Source: Candidatus Moranbacteria bacterium RIFCSPLOWO2_12_FULL_48_12
Lineage (GTDB): Bacteria > Patescibacteriota > Minisyncoccia > Moranbacterales > UBA1568
Assembly (NCBI GenBank): GCA_001784735.1
Contig: MFSB01000013.1
Location: forward strand, 1-27,231
Length of the DNA stretch: 27,231 nt
Reading direction: 5' to 3'
Below the pieces are notes generated by a model that was not told the origin of the DNA, made no database searches, and worked only from the letters and a program-made list of their open reading frames with translations. The position numbers were made by a program, and so were the translations under genes. Below, one piece after another: positions 20,843 to 27,231 of the stretch; the first letter of the stretch is position 1; every line of letters begins with the position of its first letter.

Positions 20843-21160
20843 TCAATCATCTTCCATTTCGTCATTATCTCTGTCTTCGACTTTCATAATGGAACCGAGA
20901 TAACGTTTTTCTAACACATTCAGTTTTTCAACCAGCTCTCCAATATGTTCAACTCTTTCATCCTCTATAGTAGCTCCTTTATCGAGAGCATTATCAAATG
21001 TGGCTTTCAAATCAAGGTTAATCCCTCTTATGCGGTAAGGATAATCACGTTTACCAGCTCCACCTTTTTTCAATATTTCTTCTGCTCCCCGAATACAATA
21101 GTCAAGACTATTGAGATAACGTTGGGCTTCATTTTGTTGTGGAACTTCAGGAAACAACAT
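20843..21160 (-). CDS. Uncharacterised acidic 105-residue protein
   Basis: Not recognised. The product is mostly helical, with a Gly/Lys turn (KKGGAGKRDYPYRIRGIN, about residues 31-48), an amphipathic helix (GELVEKLNVLEKRYLGSIM) and an acidic end (DRDNDEMEDD). It has no membrane segment. It lies between rpsU and the HIT gene on the same strand with short gaps (49 and 28 bases). AGAGG is about 17 bases before the ATG, too far for a standard ribosome binding site. Confidence 0.65.
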   Translation of the reverse strand: MLFPEVPQQNEAQRYLNSLDYCIRGAEEILKKGGAGKRDYPYRIRGINLDLKATFDNALDKGATIEDERVEHIGELVEKLNVLEKRYLGSIMKVEDRDNDEMEDD

Positions 21161-21188
21161 AAAAAATATTAATATGACCTCTATCTAA

Positions 21189-21539
21189 CTATATAGGATG
21201 AATGTTTTCACTTAGCCGCGCTCCGCCTAAAAGATGCAGGTGCAGATGAGGAACTTCCTGACCGCCGTCTTTCCCCACCCGGATAAGCAGTTTATACCCT
21301 TTCTCGGAAATATTCAAGTCTCTCGCGATATCCCGCGCTACGAGAAACATTCTCCCCACTACTGCAGCATCCTCATCGTCCATAGTGGCAATACTTTCAA
21401 TCGGTTTTTTGGGAACGACAAGAATATGCACGGGAGCGATGGGATGAATATCGTAAAATGCCAATATCTCCTCGTCCTCATAAACAATATCAGCCGGAAT
21501 TTCCTTGCGGATGATTTTGAGAAAAATATTGTCTCCCAT
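21189..21539 (-). CDS. HIT-family (histidine triad) nucleotide-binding protein
   Basis: HIT proteins are small hydrolases/transferases acting on nucleoside phosphoramidates and related nucleotides. The 116-residue product has the N-terminal NIFLKIIRKEIPADIVYEDE, HILVVPKKPI in the middle and the triad motif PHLHLHLLGG with His98, His100 and His102. The usual Hint-type length is kept. ATG 21539 is the normal family start; it lies eight bases after the hisS stop codon, so the two are cotranscribed. Confidence 0.95.
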   Translation of the reverse strand: MGDNIFLKIIRKEIPADIVYEDEEILAFYDIHPIAPVHILVVPKKPIESIATMDDEDAAVVGRMFLVARDIARDLNISEKGYKLLIRVGKDGGQEVPHLHLHLLGGARLSENIHPI

Positions 21540-21547
21540 ATTCTTCT

Positions 21548-22960
21548 TCAAACTTTCAAATCCTGATTGGTTTTGAGAATCTTCTTGGCGGCATCCACCA
21601 ACCGCTCATGCGTGACCGTCTCCTGCGTTCCCGACACCATATCCTTGACGATGGCCGTGTCATCGAGCGCCTCTTTCTGACCGATGATGATCGTCACCTC
21701 CACGCCGAGACGATTGGCCACGCGCAACTGCGACTTCAGACTCCCGCGCCCGAAGCTTTCTGCGATGAGAATACCATTTTTTTCCAATTCTGAAAACAAC
21801 TTCAGGCTCTTCTTCTTGGCCATATCGCCGAGCTGGGCCAGAAAAACGCGCGGCCGCGGCTCCTGATAGGGCTTGACTAAGATCCGCTTCATCTCCAGCA
21901 CGATGCGGTCCAGACCCAGGCCGAATCCGATAGCCGGCGTTGCCTCGCCGCCGAGCGATTCGATCAGGCGGTCATAGCGGCCGCCGCCGCCAAGAGCGTA
22001 CTTTTTGCCCTCTGAGTCGCTCGAGATGATTTCAAAAACGGTTTTGGTGTAATAATCGAGGCCGCGCACCAGACGCGTATTGATCACGTATGGCAGTTCG
22101 AGCTCATCGAGATATTCGAGCAGATGCTTGAAATGATCGCGTGATTCCAAGTCGAGGTAATCAAGCGACTGCGGCGCATGGGCCGTCAGCTGGATGCACT
22201 TGTCTTCTTTGCAATCCAGGATGCGCATCGGATTTTTCACCAGCCGTTCGCGGCAATTCTGGCACAATTTATTTTTCTGCGCCTCCAGATAACGGGTCAG
22301 CGCTTTCTCATATTCGCGCCGCGATTCCGGCGTACCGATACTGTTCACTTGGAACTCGATGCTCTTGAGGCCCAGTTGTTGGATCACGCGATACGCCAAC
22401 TGGATTGTCTGAGCATCGAGAATCGGATCATTTTCACCAAAGATGTCAAAATTTGCCTGCCAGTGCTCTCGGTAGCGCCCTTCCTGCGGACGGTCATACC
22501 GGAAGACCGGCCCGATGGAAAAAAGTTTGATCGGCTTGGATAAAACACCCATACCGTGTTCGATATACGCCCGACACAAGCCAGCGGTCATTTCCGGACG
22601 CAGAGCCACGCGATCACCGCCACGAGTATTGAACAAGTACAATTCCTTATCGACGATATCCGTTCCCACTCCCACCGTTCGCAAATACAAGTGTGCGTAC
22701 TCGACTGTCGGCAGGTCGATCCGGCGAAAACCGTATTCTTGCGATGCGTGCGCGAGAGCTCTCCTCACCCGCTCCCAATACGGCTGCTCATCCGGCAAAA
22801 TGTCGCGCATCCCGCGCAGCGCCTGGAGCAGCATTTCTTCCTGATTCGCACTCGAAGTGGAAATTTTCTTCGCAGCTGCTTTCTTGTCGTTTTCTTTTTT
22901 TTCTCCTGTCTTCTTCGCTCCGTGAGAAACCTTCCCTGCCACAACTTTCTTCTGTGCCAT
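21548..22960 (-). CDS. hisS: Histidyl-tRNA synthetase with basic N-terminal extension
   Basis: HisS charges tRNA-His. The 470-residue product has motif 2 (KLFSIGPVFRYDRPQEGRYR), the histidine-binding segment RLVRGLDYYTKTVFE, and motif 3 (AIGFGLGLDRIVLEM). A C-terminal anticodon-binding domain follows. Before the normal start (about residue 42, MLLQALRGMRDILP) are ~40 residues rich in Lys and Ala with no predicted fold. The ATG at 22960 has no Shine-Dalgarno; a shorter start at an internal Met cannot be excluded. It lies 31 bases after lepB and eight before the HIT gene. Confidence 0.96.
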   Translation of the reverse strand: MAQKKVVAGKVSHGAKKTGEKKENDKKAAAKKISTSSANQEEMLLQALRGMRDILPDEQPYWERVRRALAHASQEYGFRRIDLPTVEYAHLYLRTVGVGTDIVDKELYLFNTRGGDRVALRPEMTAGLCRAYIEHGMGVLSKPIKLFSIGPVFRYDRPQEGRYREHWQANFDIFGENDPILDAQTIQLAYRVIQQLGLKSIEFQVNSIGTPESRREYEKALTRYLEAQKNKLCQNCRERLVKNPMRILDCKEDKCIQLTAHAPQSLDYLDLESRDHFKHLLEYLDELELPYVINTRLVRGLDYYTKTVFEIISSDSEGKKYALGGGGRYDRLIESLGGEATPAIGFGLGLDRIVLEMKRILVKPYQEPRPRVFLAQLGDMAKKKSLKLFSELEKNGILIAESFGRGSLKSQLRVANRLGVEVTIIIGQKEALDDTAIVKDMVSGTQETVTHERLVDAAKKILKTNQDLKV

Positions 22961-22991
22961 AAAACTATGAGACTTTAAAAAAATGAATCAA

Positions 22992-23639
22992 TTAATACAA
23001 TGAGAATCGCCCCACAGGCCACGCGCGCATGAGCACCCGACCGATCACTTTGTCTTTGCTGATCGGACCGAAGGCGCGCGAATCATAACTGAACATCCGA
23101 TTGTCACCCATCACATAATACTCATCATCGTGGAGCGCCACTCTCGCCATATCTTGGGTCAAAGTCCCCGCGCCAAGATAGCCGCTCTCGTCCAATACGA
23201 ATCCATCCGGGTGCACCTGGTTATAAATAATTACTTTCCCCCGTCGGATCTCTACCGCTTCGCCCGGCAACCCGATAGCCCGCTTGATAAAAAACTGCTC
23301 GGGATTCTTGGGGTACCGAAACACGATCACTTCCTGACGATTGATAGCCTTGAAAGGATCCACCGTGAAACGGAAACGCTCCGTCATATCGAAAGCCGTC
23401 TGCTTGTACCCGAACTCGCTTATCACCAGATACTGCCCATCCTCGAAGTTCGGCTCCATACTGGATCCCTGAACGAAAAACGGCTGGAACAAAAAGACGC
23501 GAACCGGTATAATGATGACGACTGCCAGAAGAAAAACCTTGACCATTTCCAAAAGCAAGCCGCCGATGCCTAGATATTCGATGTCTATTTCCTGGGATTT
23601 TTCCGGAACCTCTTTGTATTCTGGCATAGCGATGTTCAC
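22992..23639 (-). CDS. lepB: Signal peptidase I
   Basis: Signal peptidase I cleaves signal peptides of exported proteins at the outer face of the membrane. The product has one N-terminal membrane helix (about 30-50), the catalytic Ser in GSSMEP (Ser60) and the catalytic Lys in FFIKRAIGLPGE (Lys119). The later box YYVMGDNRMFSYDSRAFGPI has the family's GDN...DSR pattern. Start choice: GTG 23639 with AAAAGG about four bases upstream, or ATG 23627 without a ribosome binding site. It heads the lepB-hisS-HIT run with a predicted promoter. Confidence 0.95.
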   Translation of the reverse strand: MNIAMPEYKEVPEKSQEIDIEYLGIGGLLLEMVKVFLLAVVIIIPVRVFLFQPFFVQGSSMEPNFEDGQYLVISEFGYKQTAFDMTERFRFTVDPFKAINRQEVIVFRYPKNPEQFFIKRAIGLPGEAVEIRRGKVIIYNQVHPDGFVLDESGYLGAGTLTQDMARVALHDDEYYVMGDNRMFSYDSRAFGPISKDKVIGRVLMRAWPVGRFSLY

Positions 23640-23685
23640 TTCGCCTTTTCCAGCAAAGCCTCAATAAAAAGTAGAAAACATTGAT

Positions 23686-23714
23686 ATTCTAACAGATTTT
23701 TCCCCCCTTAGCAA
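23686..23714 (-). promoter_or_regulatory. Predicted promoter of lepB
   Basis: On minus, TTGCTA (23714-23709) and TAGAAT (23691-23686) are 17 bases apart, giving a leader of about 40 bases. Confidence 0.6.
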
Positions 23715-23759
23715 GGGTCAGAAATCGCTTAGAATAGATGAAATTCACCCCTCCTATGT

Positions 23760-23885
23760 CCAGTGGTGCAACTTCTAAAAAATATAGAAGCAAATATCTC
23801 TCTATTGGGAAACACAATATTTATTGATAGAATAGGTAACTCTATACTAAAACTCCATTTAATTCGTTAGAAATTGTACCACTGG
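23760..23885. repeat. Inverted repeat pair C before the LCP start
   Basis: CCAGTGGTGCAACTTC (23760-23775) and GAAATTGTACCACTGG (23870-23885) are complementary at 14 of 16 positions, with one further G.T pair. The second arm runs into GGGTATG, the start codon of the LCP gene. The predicted plus-strand promoter lies between the arms. CCAGTG and AACTTC also occur in the arms of pairs A and B, so this may be a divergent member. Confidence 0.5.
23805..23833 (+). promoter_or_regulatory. Predicted promoter of the LCP gene
   Basis: TTGGGA (23805-23810) and TAGAAT (23828-23833) are 17 bases apart, about 55 bases before the start codon. Confidence 0.5.
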
Positions 23886-23887
23886 GT

Positions 23888-25486
23888 ATGGATAGTCTCC
23901 GTAAACCACCCCGACCGCATCCCCTTTCTCCTCGAGAGTACGAAGCGGAATATCCCCCGCACTTTCCTTCTTCCCCGGATGCCCCCTCGAGTACGCTTGC
24001 TTTTCTTCCAAGAAAATCCAAATCGGCGCACCGCCGGCGCAAGATCTTCTTGGTGCTTTTCGGCGCGCTCTTTTCCATCGCTCTTGGTGCGGCGGCCTTC
24101 TTTCTCTATAAAGGTGTTTCTTTCGGCCAGAGCATCCAGCTCGAGAACAGTCCGCGTGCATCATTCTTTTCCGATATCAAACGTCTGGCTTTCTCACTCG
24201 TCGAAACCAAGCGCCCGCTCCTCCGCGGCGAAGAAAAGGAACGCATCAATATTCTCCTCCTCGGACGAGCCGGGGAGCACTACCCCGGCAGAAACCTCAC
24301 CGATACTGTGATGATAATGAGCATTGATACGGCCAGTAAAAAAGCAGCCCTCCTTTCTCTCCCGCGCGACTTGTATGTGCCCATTCCTGATACCACCCTC
24401 TCCATCAAGATCAATTCTCTCTATCAGTACGGCCTGAGCCAAGGACGGGATATCCGCCCCCTGCGCTCATCCGTAGAAACCATCACCGGCCAGACAATAG
24501 ATTACTTTTTCATTCTCGATTTCGACGGCTTTGAAAAAGTGGTGGATGCCCTCCATGGCATCCCGGTCGATGTGGTGCGGGATTTCTCCGATCCGCGCTA
24601 TCCCGGGAAAAATTACAGCTATGAAACCTTCGAGATCAAAAAAGGCTGGCAGACGCTCGATGGCGCCACCGCTCTCAAATATGTCCGCGAGCGCCACAAC
24701 GATCCGGAGGGTGATTTCGGCCGGGCCAAACGTCAGCAACAAGCGATGCAGGCCATCAAAGATAAAGCCTTCTCTCTCGGCACGCTCCTCAATGTCTTTG
24801 CTGTGAATGATCTACTCAACGCGCTGGGCGAAAGCGTCAAAACCGATATGCCCACAAGCGATATGGCGGTATTTCTTAAGCTCACCAAAACGCTCGATAC
24901 CGAGAACGTCACATCACTGGTCGTCGATGCGTGGAAAAAAGACAGCCTGCTCTCCGTCTCGCATATCCAGGTCGGTCCCGTCACCGCCTTCATTCTCGTG
25001 CCGCGCGTCGGCAACTGGAGCGAGGTCCGCGACCTAGCCGAAAATATTTTCCGCCTCGATGCACTCGCGGCCCGGCGCGACCATATCAGAGATGAACAGC
25101 CCACCCTTACCATCCTCTCCTTACCGGGAGACGCTGTGGCCGCGCGAAAAATGAAACGGCTCGCGACGGAAGAAATGGGATTTTCTGAGGTATCCCTTGT
25201 CTCCATGCAGTCTTTGGAAAACCGACCCGAAGAGAGTATGATTAGAGACAGAAGCGGTCTCTCAAAGCCTTTCAGTCTCGACGAACTCATCAAGAAGTTT
25301 TCTCTCAAAAAAGTGGATGTGTTCCCCCTTTCTCTATCGCCTGAAGTAACTTCCGACTTCGGCATCGTCGTGGGTAGCGATCTGGCAGAAACGCTCTCAT
25401 TCGAGGAAGATGCTTCCGGAGCAGTCCCGGATGATGCGGCTTTCCCGGAAGTTTTCCCGCCGCAACCACGTTCGGAAAAGAATTAG
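23888..25486 (+). CDS. LytR-CpsA-Psr (LCP) family protein
   Basis: LCP enzymes transfer glycopolymers from lipid carriers to the cell wall on the outer side of the membrane. The 532-residue product has a proline-rich cytoplasmic N-terminus (1-46), one membrane helix at 53-74, and the LCP domain at about 115-290. Its motifs are NILLLGR...LTDTVMIMS, SLPRDLYVPIP, KINSLYQYG and GATALKYVRERHNDPEGDFG followed by RAKRQQ, including the conserved Asp and Arg residues that bind pyrophosphate. A C-terminal domain at about 395-505 resembles LytR_C (LTILSLPGDAVAARKMKRLA). No Shine-Dalgarno is seen. The gene faces lepB divergently. Confidence 0.93.
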   Translation: MDSLRKPPRPHPLSPREYEAEYPPHFPSSPDAPSSTLAFLPRKSKSAHRRRKIFLVLFGALFSIALGAAAFFLYKGVSFGQSIQLENSPRASFFSDIKRLAFSLVETKRPLLRGEEKERINILLLGRAGEHYPGRNLTDTVMIMSIDTASKKAALLSLPRDLYVPIPDTTLSIKINSLYQYGLSQGRDIRPLRSSVETITGQTIDYFFILDFDGFEKVVDALHGIPVDVVRDFSDPRYPGKNYSYETFEIKKGWQTLDGATALKYVRERHNDPEGDFGRAKRQQQAMQAIKDKAFSLGTLLNVFAVNDLLNALGESVKTDMPTSDMAVFLKLTKTLDTENVTSLVVDAWKKDSLLSVSHIQVGPVTAFILVPRVGNWSEVRDLAENIFRLDALAARRDHIRDEQPTLTILSLPGDAVAARKMKRLATEEMGFSEVSLVSMQSLENRPEESMIRDRSGLSKPFSLDELIKKFSLKKVDVFPLSLSPEVTSDFGIVVGSDLAETLSFEEDASGAVPDDAAFPEVFPPQPRSEKN

Positions 25487-25577
25487 GAATAAAGAATCAG
25501 GAATTATGAATGAAGAATAGAACCGAGTAGTTTTTTTCTTATCATGATTCCCTATTCATAATTCATGATTCTTCTAT
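25481..25577. repeat. Low-complexity inverted repeat between LCP gene and pth
   Basis: AGAATCAGGAATTATGAAT (25493-25511) and ATTCATAATTCATGATTCT (25553-25573 region) form a 19-bp inverted repeat with one mismatch. Related GAATTAGGAATTAAGAATCA tracts occur at about 5898-5925 and 7661-7690, all between genes. Confidence 0.6.
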
Positions 25578-25631
25578 GCAAAAATCGCAGACAAAGGGTA
25601 ATTATCCAAACGTCTACCTATACACATTGAT

Positions 25632-26219
25632 ATGAAGTTAATAATCGGCCTGGGAAATCCCGAAAAAAAATACGAAAAAAACCGCCATAACGCGGGGTTT
25701 TTGTGCGTGGATTTTTTGCAGAAAGAATGGGGTTTCGAGGCCTTCACTTTGGATAAAAAACTGTCTGCATCTATAAGCAGCGGTACGCTTGACTCAGAAA
25801 AAGTGCTTCTTGTAAAACCAGACACTTTTATGAACGCTTCCGGTGCCGCAGTGCAAAAACTATTGCATTTCTATAAACTCTCACCCCGAGACATTCTTAT
25901 CATCCACGACGATCTGGATATTGCTCCGGGCACCTTCAGAACGACCCTCTCCTCGCGTAGTGCCGGACACAATGGCGTAGAGAATATTATCGAAAGCTTA
26001 GGGACACAGGATTTTTTCCGCATCCGTCTGGGCATCGGGAGACCCGACCGAATCCCGCCTGAGACGGGAAACGTGGCGGGCAGGCCTTCAGACGAACCCG
26101 AGAGCTGTGTTTCTGCTCACGACTTCGTTCTACAGAACTTCTCCCCCGAGGAGCTTGCTTCTCTCACGACGCTTTTCCCAACAGTAAAAGATGAAATTTT
26201 ACGTTGGTTGAGCACATAA
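25632..26219 (+). CDS. pth: Peptidyl-tRNA hydrolase with repeat-derived insertion
   Basis: Pth cleaves peptidyl-tRNA that drops off the ribosome. The 195-residue product has KLIIGLGNPEKKYEKNRHN with catalytic His19, KPDTFMNASG, HDDLDIAPG and SAGHNGVENI, as in the family. After FFRIRLGIGRPD the usual sequence should go directly to xxVxxFVLxxFS. Instead about 20 residues (139-160, IPPETGNVAGRPSDEPESC) intervene, encoded by a GC-rich segment containing CCCGCC/GGCGGG. The reading frame is kept, so the gene is probably functional. It is downstream of the LCP gene and upstream of the candidate RNA. Confidence 0.95.
   Translation: MKLIIGLGNPEKKYEKNRHNAGFLCVDFLQKEWGFEAFTLDKKLSASISSGTLDSEKVLLVKPDTFMNASGAAVQKLLHFYKLSPRDILIIHDDLDIAPGTFRTTLSSRSAGHNGVENIIESLGTQDFFRIRLGIGRPDRIPPETGNVAGRPSDEPESCVSAHDFVLQNFSPEELASLTTLFPTVKDEILRWLST
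26046..26100. repeat. GC-rich palindromic insert within pth
   Basis: CCCGCC and GGCGGG, separated by about 15 bases, lie in a segment that begins GAATCCCGCCTGAGACGGG and is followed by CGAACCCG. The junctions GAATC|CC and (C)GAAC match those of the inserts in the tRNA-like fragments at 9494 and 9620. The insert adds about 20 codons in frame. Confidence 0.5.
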
Positions 26220-26253
26220 AAAGGGGGGTCTTGTTACAGAATGTCTTATTTCC

Positions 26254-26472
26254 CCGCAGTAAAAGATTTTTTGACAGGTTCTCTGTTTGTCTGAGGCGAG
26301 GCTCTCGGTTCGAAAAAAGAGCTGTGTCCCGCCGTCGGTTGGGGGCGATTTTTTTTCGGTAACCGAAAGCCTTGATGAGTCCAGAGAAGAGTCAAAAAAA
26401 TCTTTTACTGCGGTGAATAGTAATTTTCAAAACCTGTGTCAAAACAAAACCGCCACAAGGGCGGTCTTTTTT
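26254..26472 (+). ncRNA. Candidate structured RNA downstream of pth
   Basis: CCGCAGTAAAAGATTTTTTG then AC (26254-26275) pairs with 26391-26413 over 22 bp with one extra A. Moving inward there is CTCTG/CAGAG (26281-26285 with 26382-26386) and GAGGC/GCCTT. Hairpins GCTCT/AGAGC and TCGGTT/AACCGA follow, and a possible CGCC/GGCG interaction overlaps the latter. The strong terminator at 26449-26472 follows. No consensus promoter was found, so it may be part of the pth transcript or be made by processing. I cannot assign it to 6S, tmRNA, SRP or RNase P RNA. Confidence 0.5.
26449..26472 (+). terminator. Intrinsic terminator after pth and candidate RNA
   Basis: ACCGCC (26449-26454), a five-base loop and GGCGGT (26460-26465) are followed by CTTTTTT (26466-26472). 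Confidence 0.9.
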
Positions 26473-26600
26473 GTGCTGATATCGGGTTTCCATCCGCAGG
26501 CGATAGAGACTTGAAAAATCAAGCTTCCATACATTTCAAGGGAGGATGGCTAGGAGGGATGCCCTCCTTCCTCCTACGGATAGAAACCCCAAACCGGCAC
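26473..26600. repeat. Long imperfect hairpin element
   Basis: GTTTCCATCCGCAGG (26486-26500) pairs with CCTACGGATAGAAAC (26573-26587) at 13 of 15 positions, closed outside by GTGC/GCAC (26473-26476 with 26597-26600). Inside are CTTGA/TCAAG, GGAGG/CCTCC and the perfect AGGAGGG/CCCTCCT (26552-26558 with 26562-26568). No protein is encoded in it. Confidence 0.55.
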
Positions 26601-26690
26601 GAACATATTTTAAACGACATTAAAATGTAGCAAAAAATCGCAGTTTAGTCAACCCCTAGTTACAAGGATGGGGTACCTTTGTAATGAGAT

Positions 26691-26730
26691 AAAAAAAATT
26701 TGAAACCGCAGGGCGTACCATACGGTTTCA
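26691..26730 (-). terminator. Intrinsic terminator of the right-edge gene
   Basis: TGAAACCG (26701-26708) and CGGTTTCA (26723-26730) form an 8-bp stem. On minus it is followed by AATTTTTTTT. It lies about 80 bases beyond the stop codon at 26814. Confidence 0.85.
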
Positions 26731-26813
26731 GTTGATTGTTTTTACAAATGCGACGATGCTGATTATCAGCGACGGAGCTCAATGCCTCCGGGGTTCTTTG
26801 CGATATGCCGCTG

Positions 26814-27231
26814 TCAATCACGTTCGTAGAGACCGGCGTAGATGTTGCGCGCAGCATGCATCATGAGTTCTTGTTCCTTTACGAGGTCAAGGCTATGGTC
26901 GATTTTCTTACCCTTATCAGCCGCTGGAACCAGATAGGTCGACCCCACTGAGTACTCGATCCGTAAGCTTTTTGCAGTTTCGGCTCCCAGCGCGATCTTC
27001 CAGTTTCCTTGATTTTGTACAGCCCCTTTCCGCCATATCGGATCCTGATTAAACTCACGCGACTCTAGTAAAAGACGAGCGTGTACCGGAAAATCGAGAT
27101 ATGCCCCCACTACAACACCATCGTCGCTACAGTTCAAAAAGTTTCCGAACAGGTCGGCAAAAAACGCTGCTGGGTGAGTCCACTGTACTTTCGGAACGAA
27201 CCCGCGGAGCTCATCGATTTCATGAGTAATG
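26814..27231 (-). CDS. Uncharacterised protein, 5' end outside the window
   Basis: The frame is open from the right edge to TGA at 26816-26814, 138 codons, with no stop and no convincing start. An internal TTG at 27137 is probably not the start, because the reading continues upstream as ITHEIDELRGFVPKVQWTHP. The visible part has a mixed alpha/beta character (VVVGAYLDFPVHARLLLESR, LRIEYSVGSTYLVPA) and a helical end (KEQELMMHAARNIYAGLYERD). No membrane segment is seen. The family is unknown. It converges on pth and ends in its own terminator. Confidence 0.65.
   Translation of the reverse strand, partial: ITHEIDELRGFVPKVQWTHPAAFFADLFGNFLNCSDDGVVVGAYLDFPVHARLLLESREFNQDPIWRKGAVQNQGNWKIALGAETAKSLRIEYSVGSTYLVPAADKGKKIDHSLDLVKEQELMMHAARNIYAGLYERD

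Larger units (their letters stand above)
26220..26813. other. Long non-coding region with two structured elements
   Basis: No protein gene is supported in these 594 bases. They contain the candidate RNA (26254-26413) with its terminator (26449-26472), a second long hairpin (26473-26600), a small hairpin TTACAA/TTGTAA (26660-26684), and the terminator (26691-26730) of the minus-strand gene entering from the right. Confidence 0.65.

Noticed and set aside
23859..24442. Minus-strand frames opposite the LCP gene
   Set aside because: The plus-strand LCP motifs establish the coding strand; the reverse frames are antisense artefacts.
26340..26395. Hammerhead ribozyme suggested by TTGATGAGTCC and GAAA near 26363-26382
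   Set aside because: GAAA and CTGATGA-like parts are not separated by the required stems, and the order does not fit any circular permutation.
26660..26857. Minus-strand 65-codon frame near the right edge
   Set aside because: It overlaps the terminator hairpin and the end of the incoming gene in another frame and has no start signals.

Overview
The window looks like part of a small-genome bacterium of the Candidate Phyla Radiation (Patescibacteria), most likely in the Parcubacteria group. This is inferred from several signs: a 58-residue L28, a ComEC split into two cistrons, a solitary Cas2/PaaX-like protein, Ndk and HisS with unusual extra segments, many uncharacterised proteins, and many short palindromic or low-complexity repeats between genes. 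UGA behaves as a stop codon. Almost everything is on the minus strand; only rpmB, the LCP-family gene and pth are on plus.

Layout. 1-1792: an uncharacterised 315-residue protein between repeat-rich gaps. 1692-2503: a Cas2/PaaX-like gene bracketed by two near-identical perfect palindromes. 2531-6015: a str operon (rpsL, rpsG, fusA; no tuf) with a clear sigma70 promoter and an intrinsic terminator. 6063-9471: an uncharacterised protein, an M50 membrane protease, rpmB preceded by a structured element, and a coiled-coil/membrane gene pair. 9494-9867: tRNA-Pro(GGG) plus two degraded tRNA-like fragments carrying palindromic inserts. 9974-11699: four unrelated small genes (33, 64, 73 and 80 codons), each with its own promoter; the 64-codon gene sits behind a leaderless leader peptide with four consecutive Leu codons and an antiterminator/terminator pair. 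11801-15717: ndk, a structured intergenic element, the two ComEC cistrons, a DUF167 gene and nrdR. 15880-19373: ftsZ, ftsA and dgkA. 19384-23714: ybeY, yqeY, rpsU, an uncharacterised acidic protein, a HIT protein, hisS and lepB. 23805-26472: an LCP-family protein and pth on plus, then a candidate structured RNA with a terminator. 26473-27231: a second long hairpin and the 3' part of a minus-strand gene that runs off the window.

Functionally the recognisable genes are housekeeping: translation (fusA, rpsG, rpsL, rpsU, rpmB, hisS, pth, tRNA-Pro, ybeY, yqeY), division (ftsA, ftsZ), envelope (lepB, LCP, dgkA, M50 protease), nucleotide metabolism (ndk, nrdR) and DNA uptake (comEC). The unusual material is the palindrome-bracketed Cas2-like gene, the small-gene cassette array with its attenuator, inverted repeats whose second arm contains a start codon, and several strongly self-complementary intergenic segments. 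All structures were read by eye; none was computed or searched against databases.
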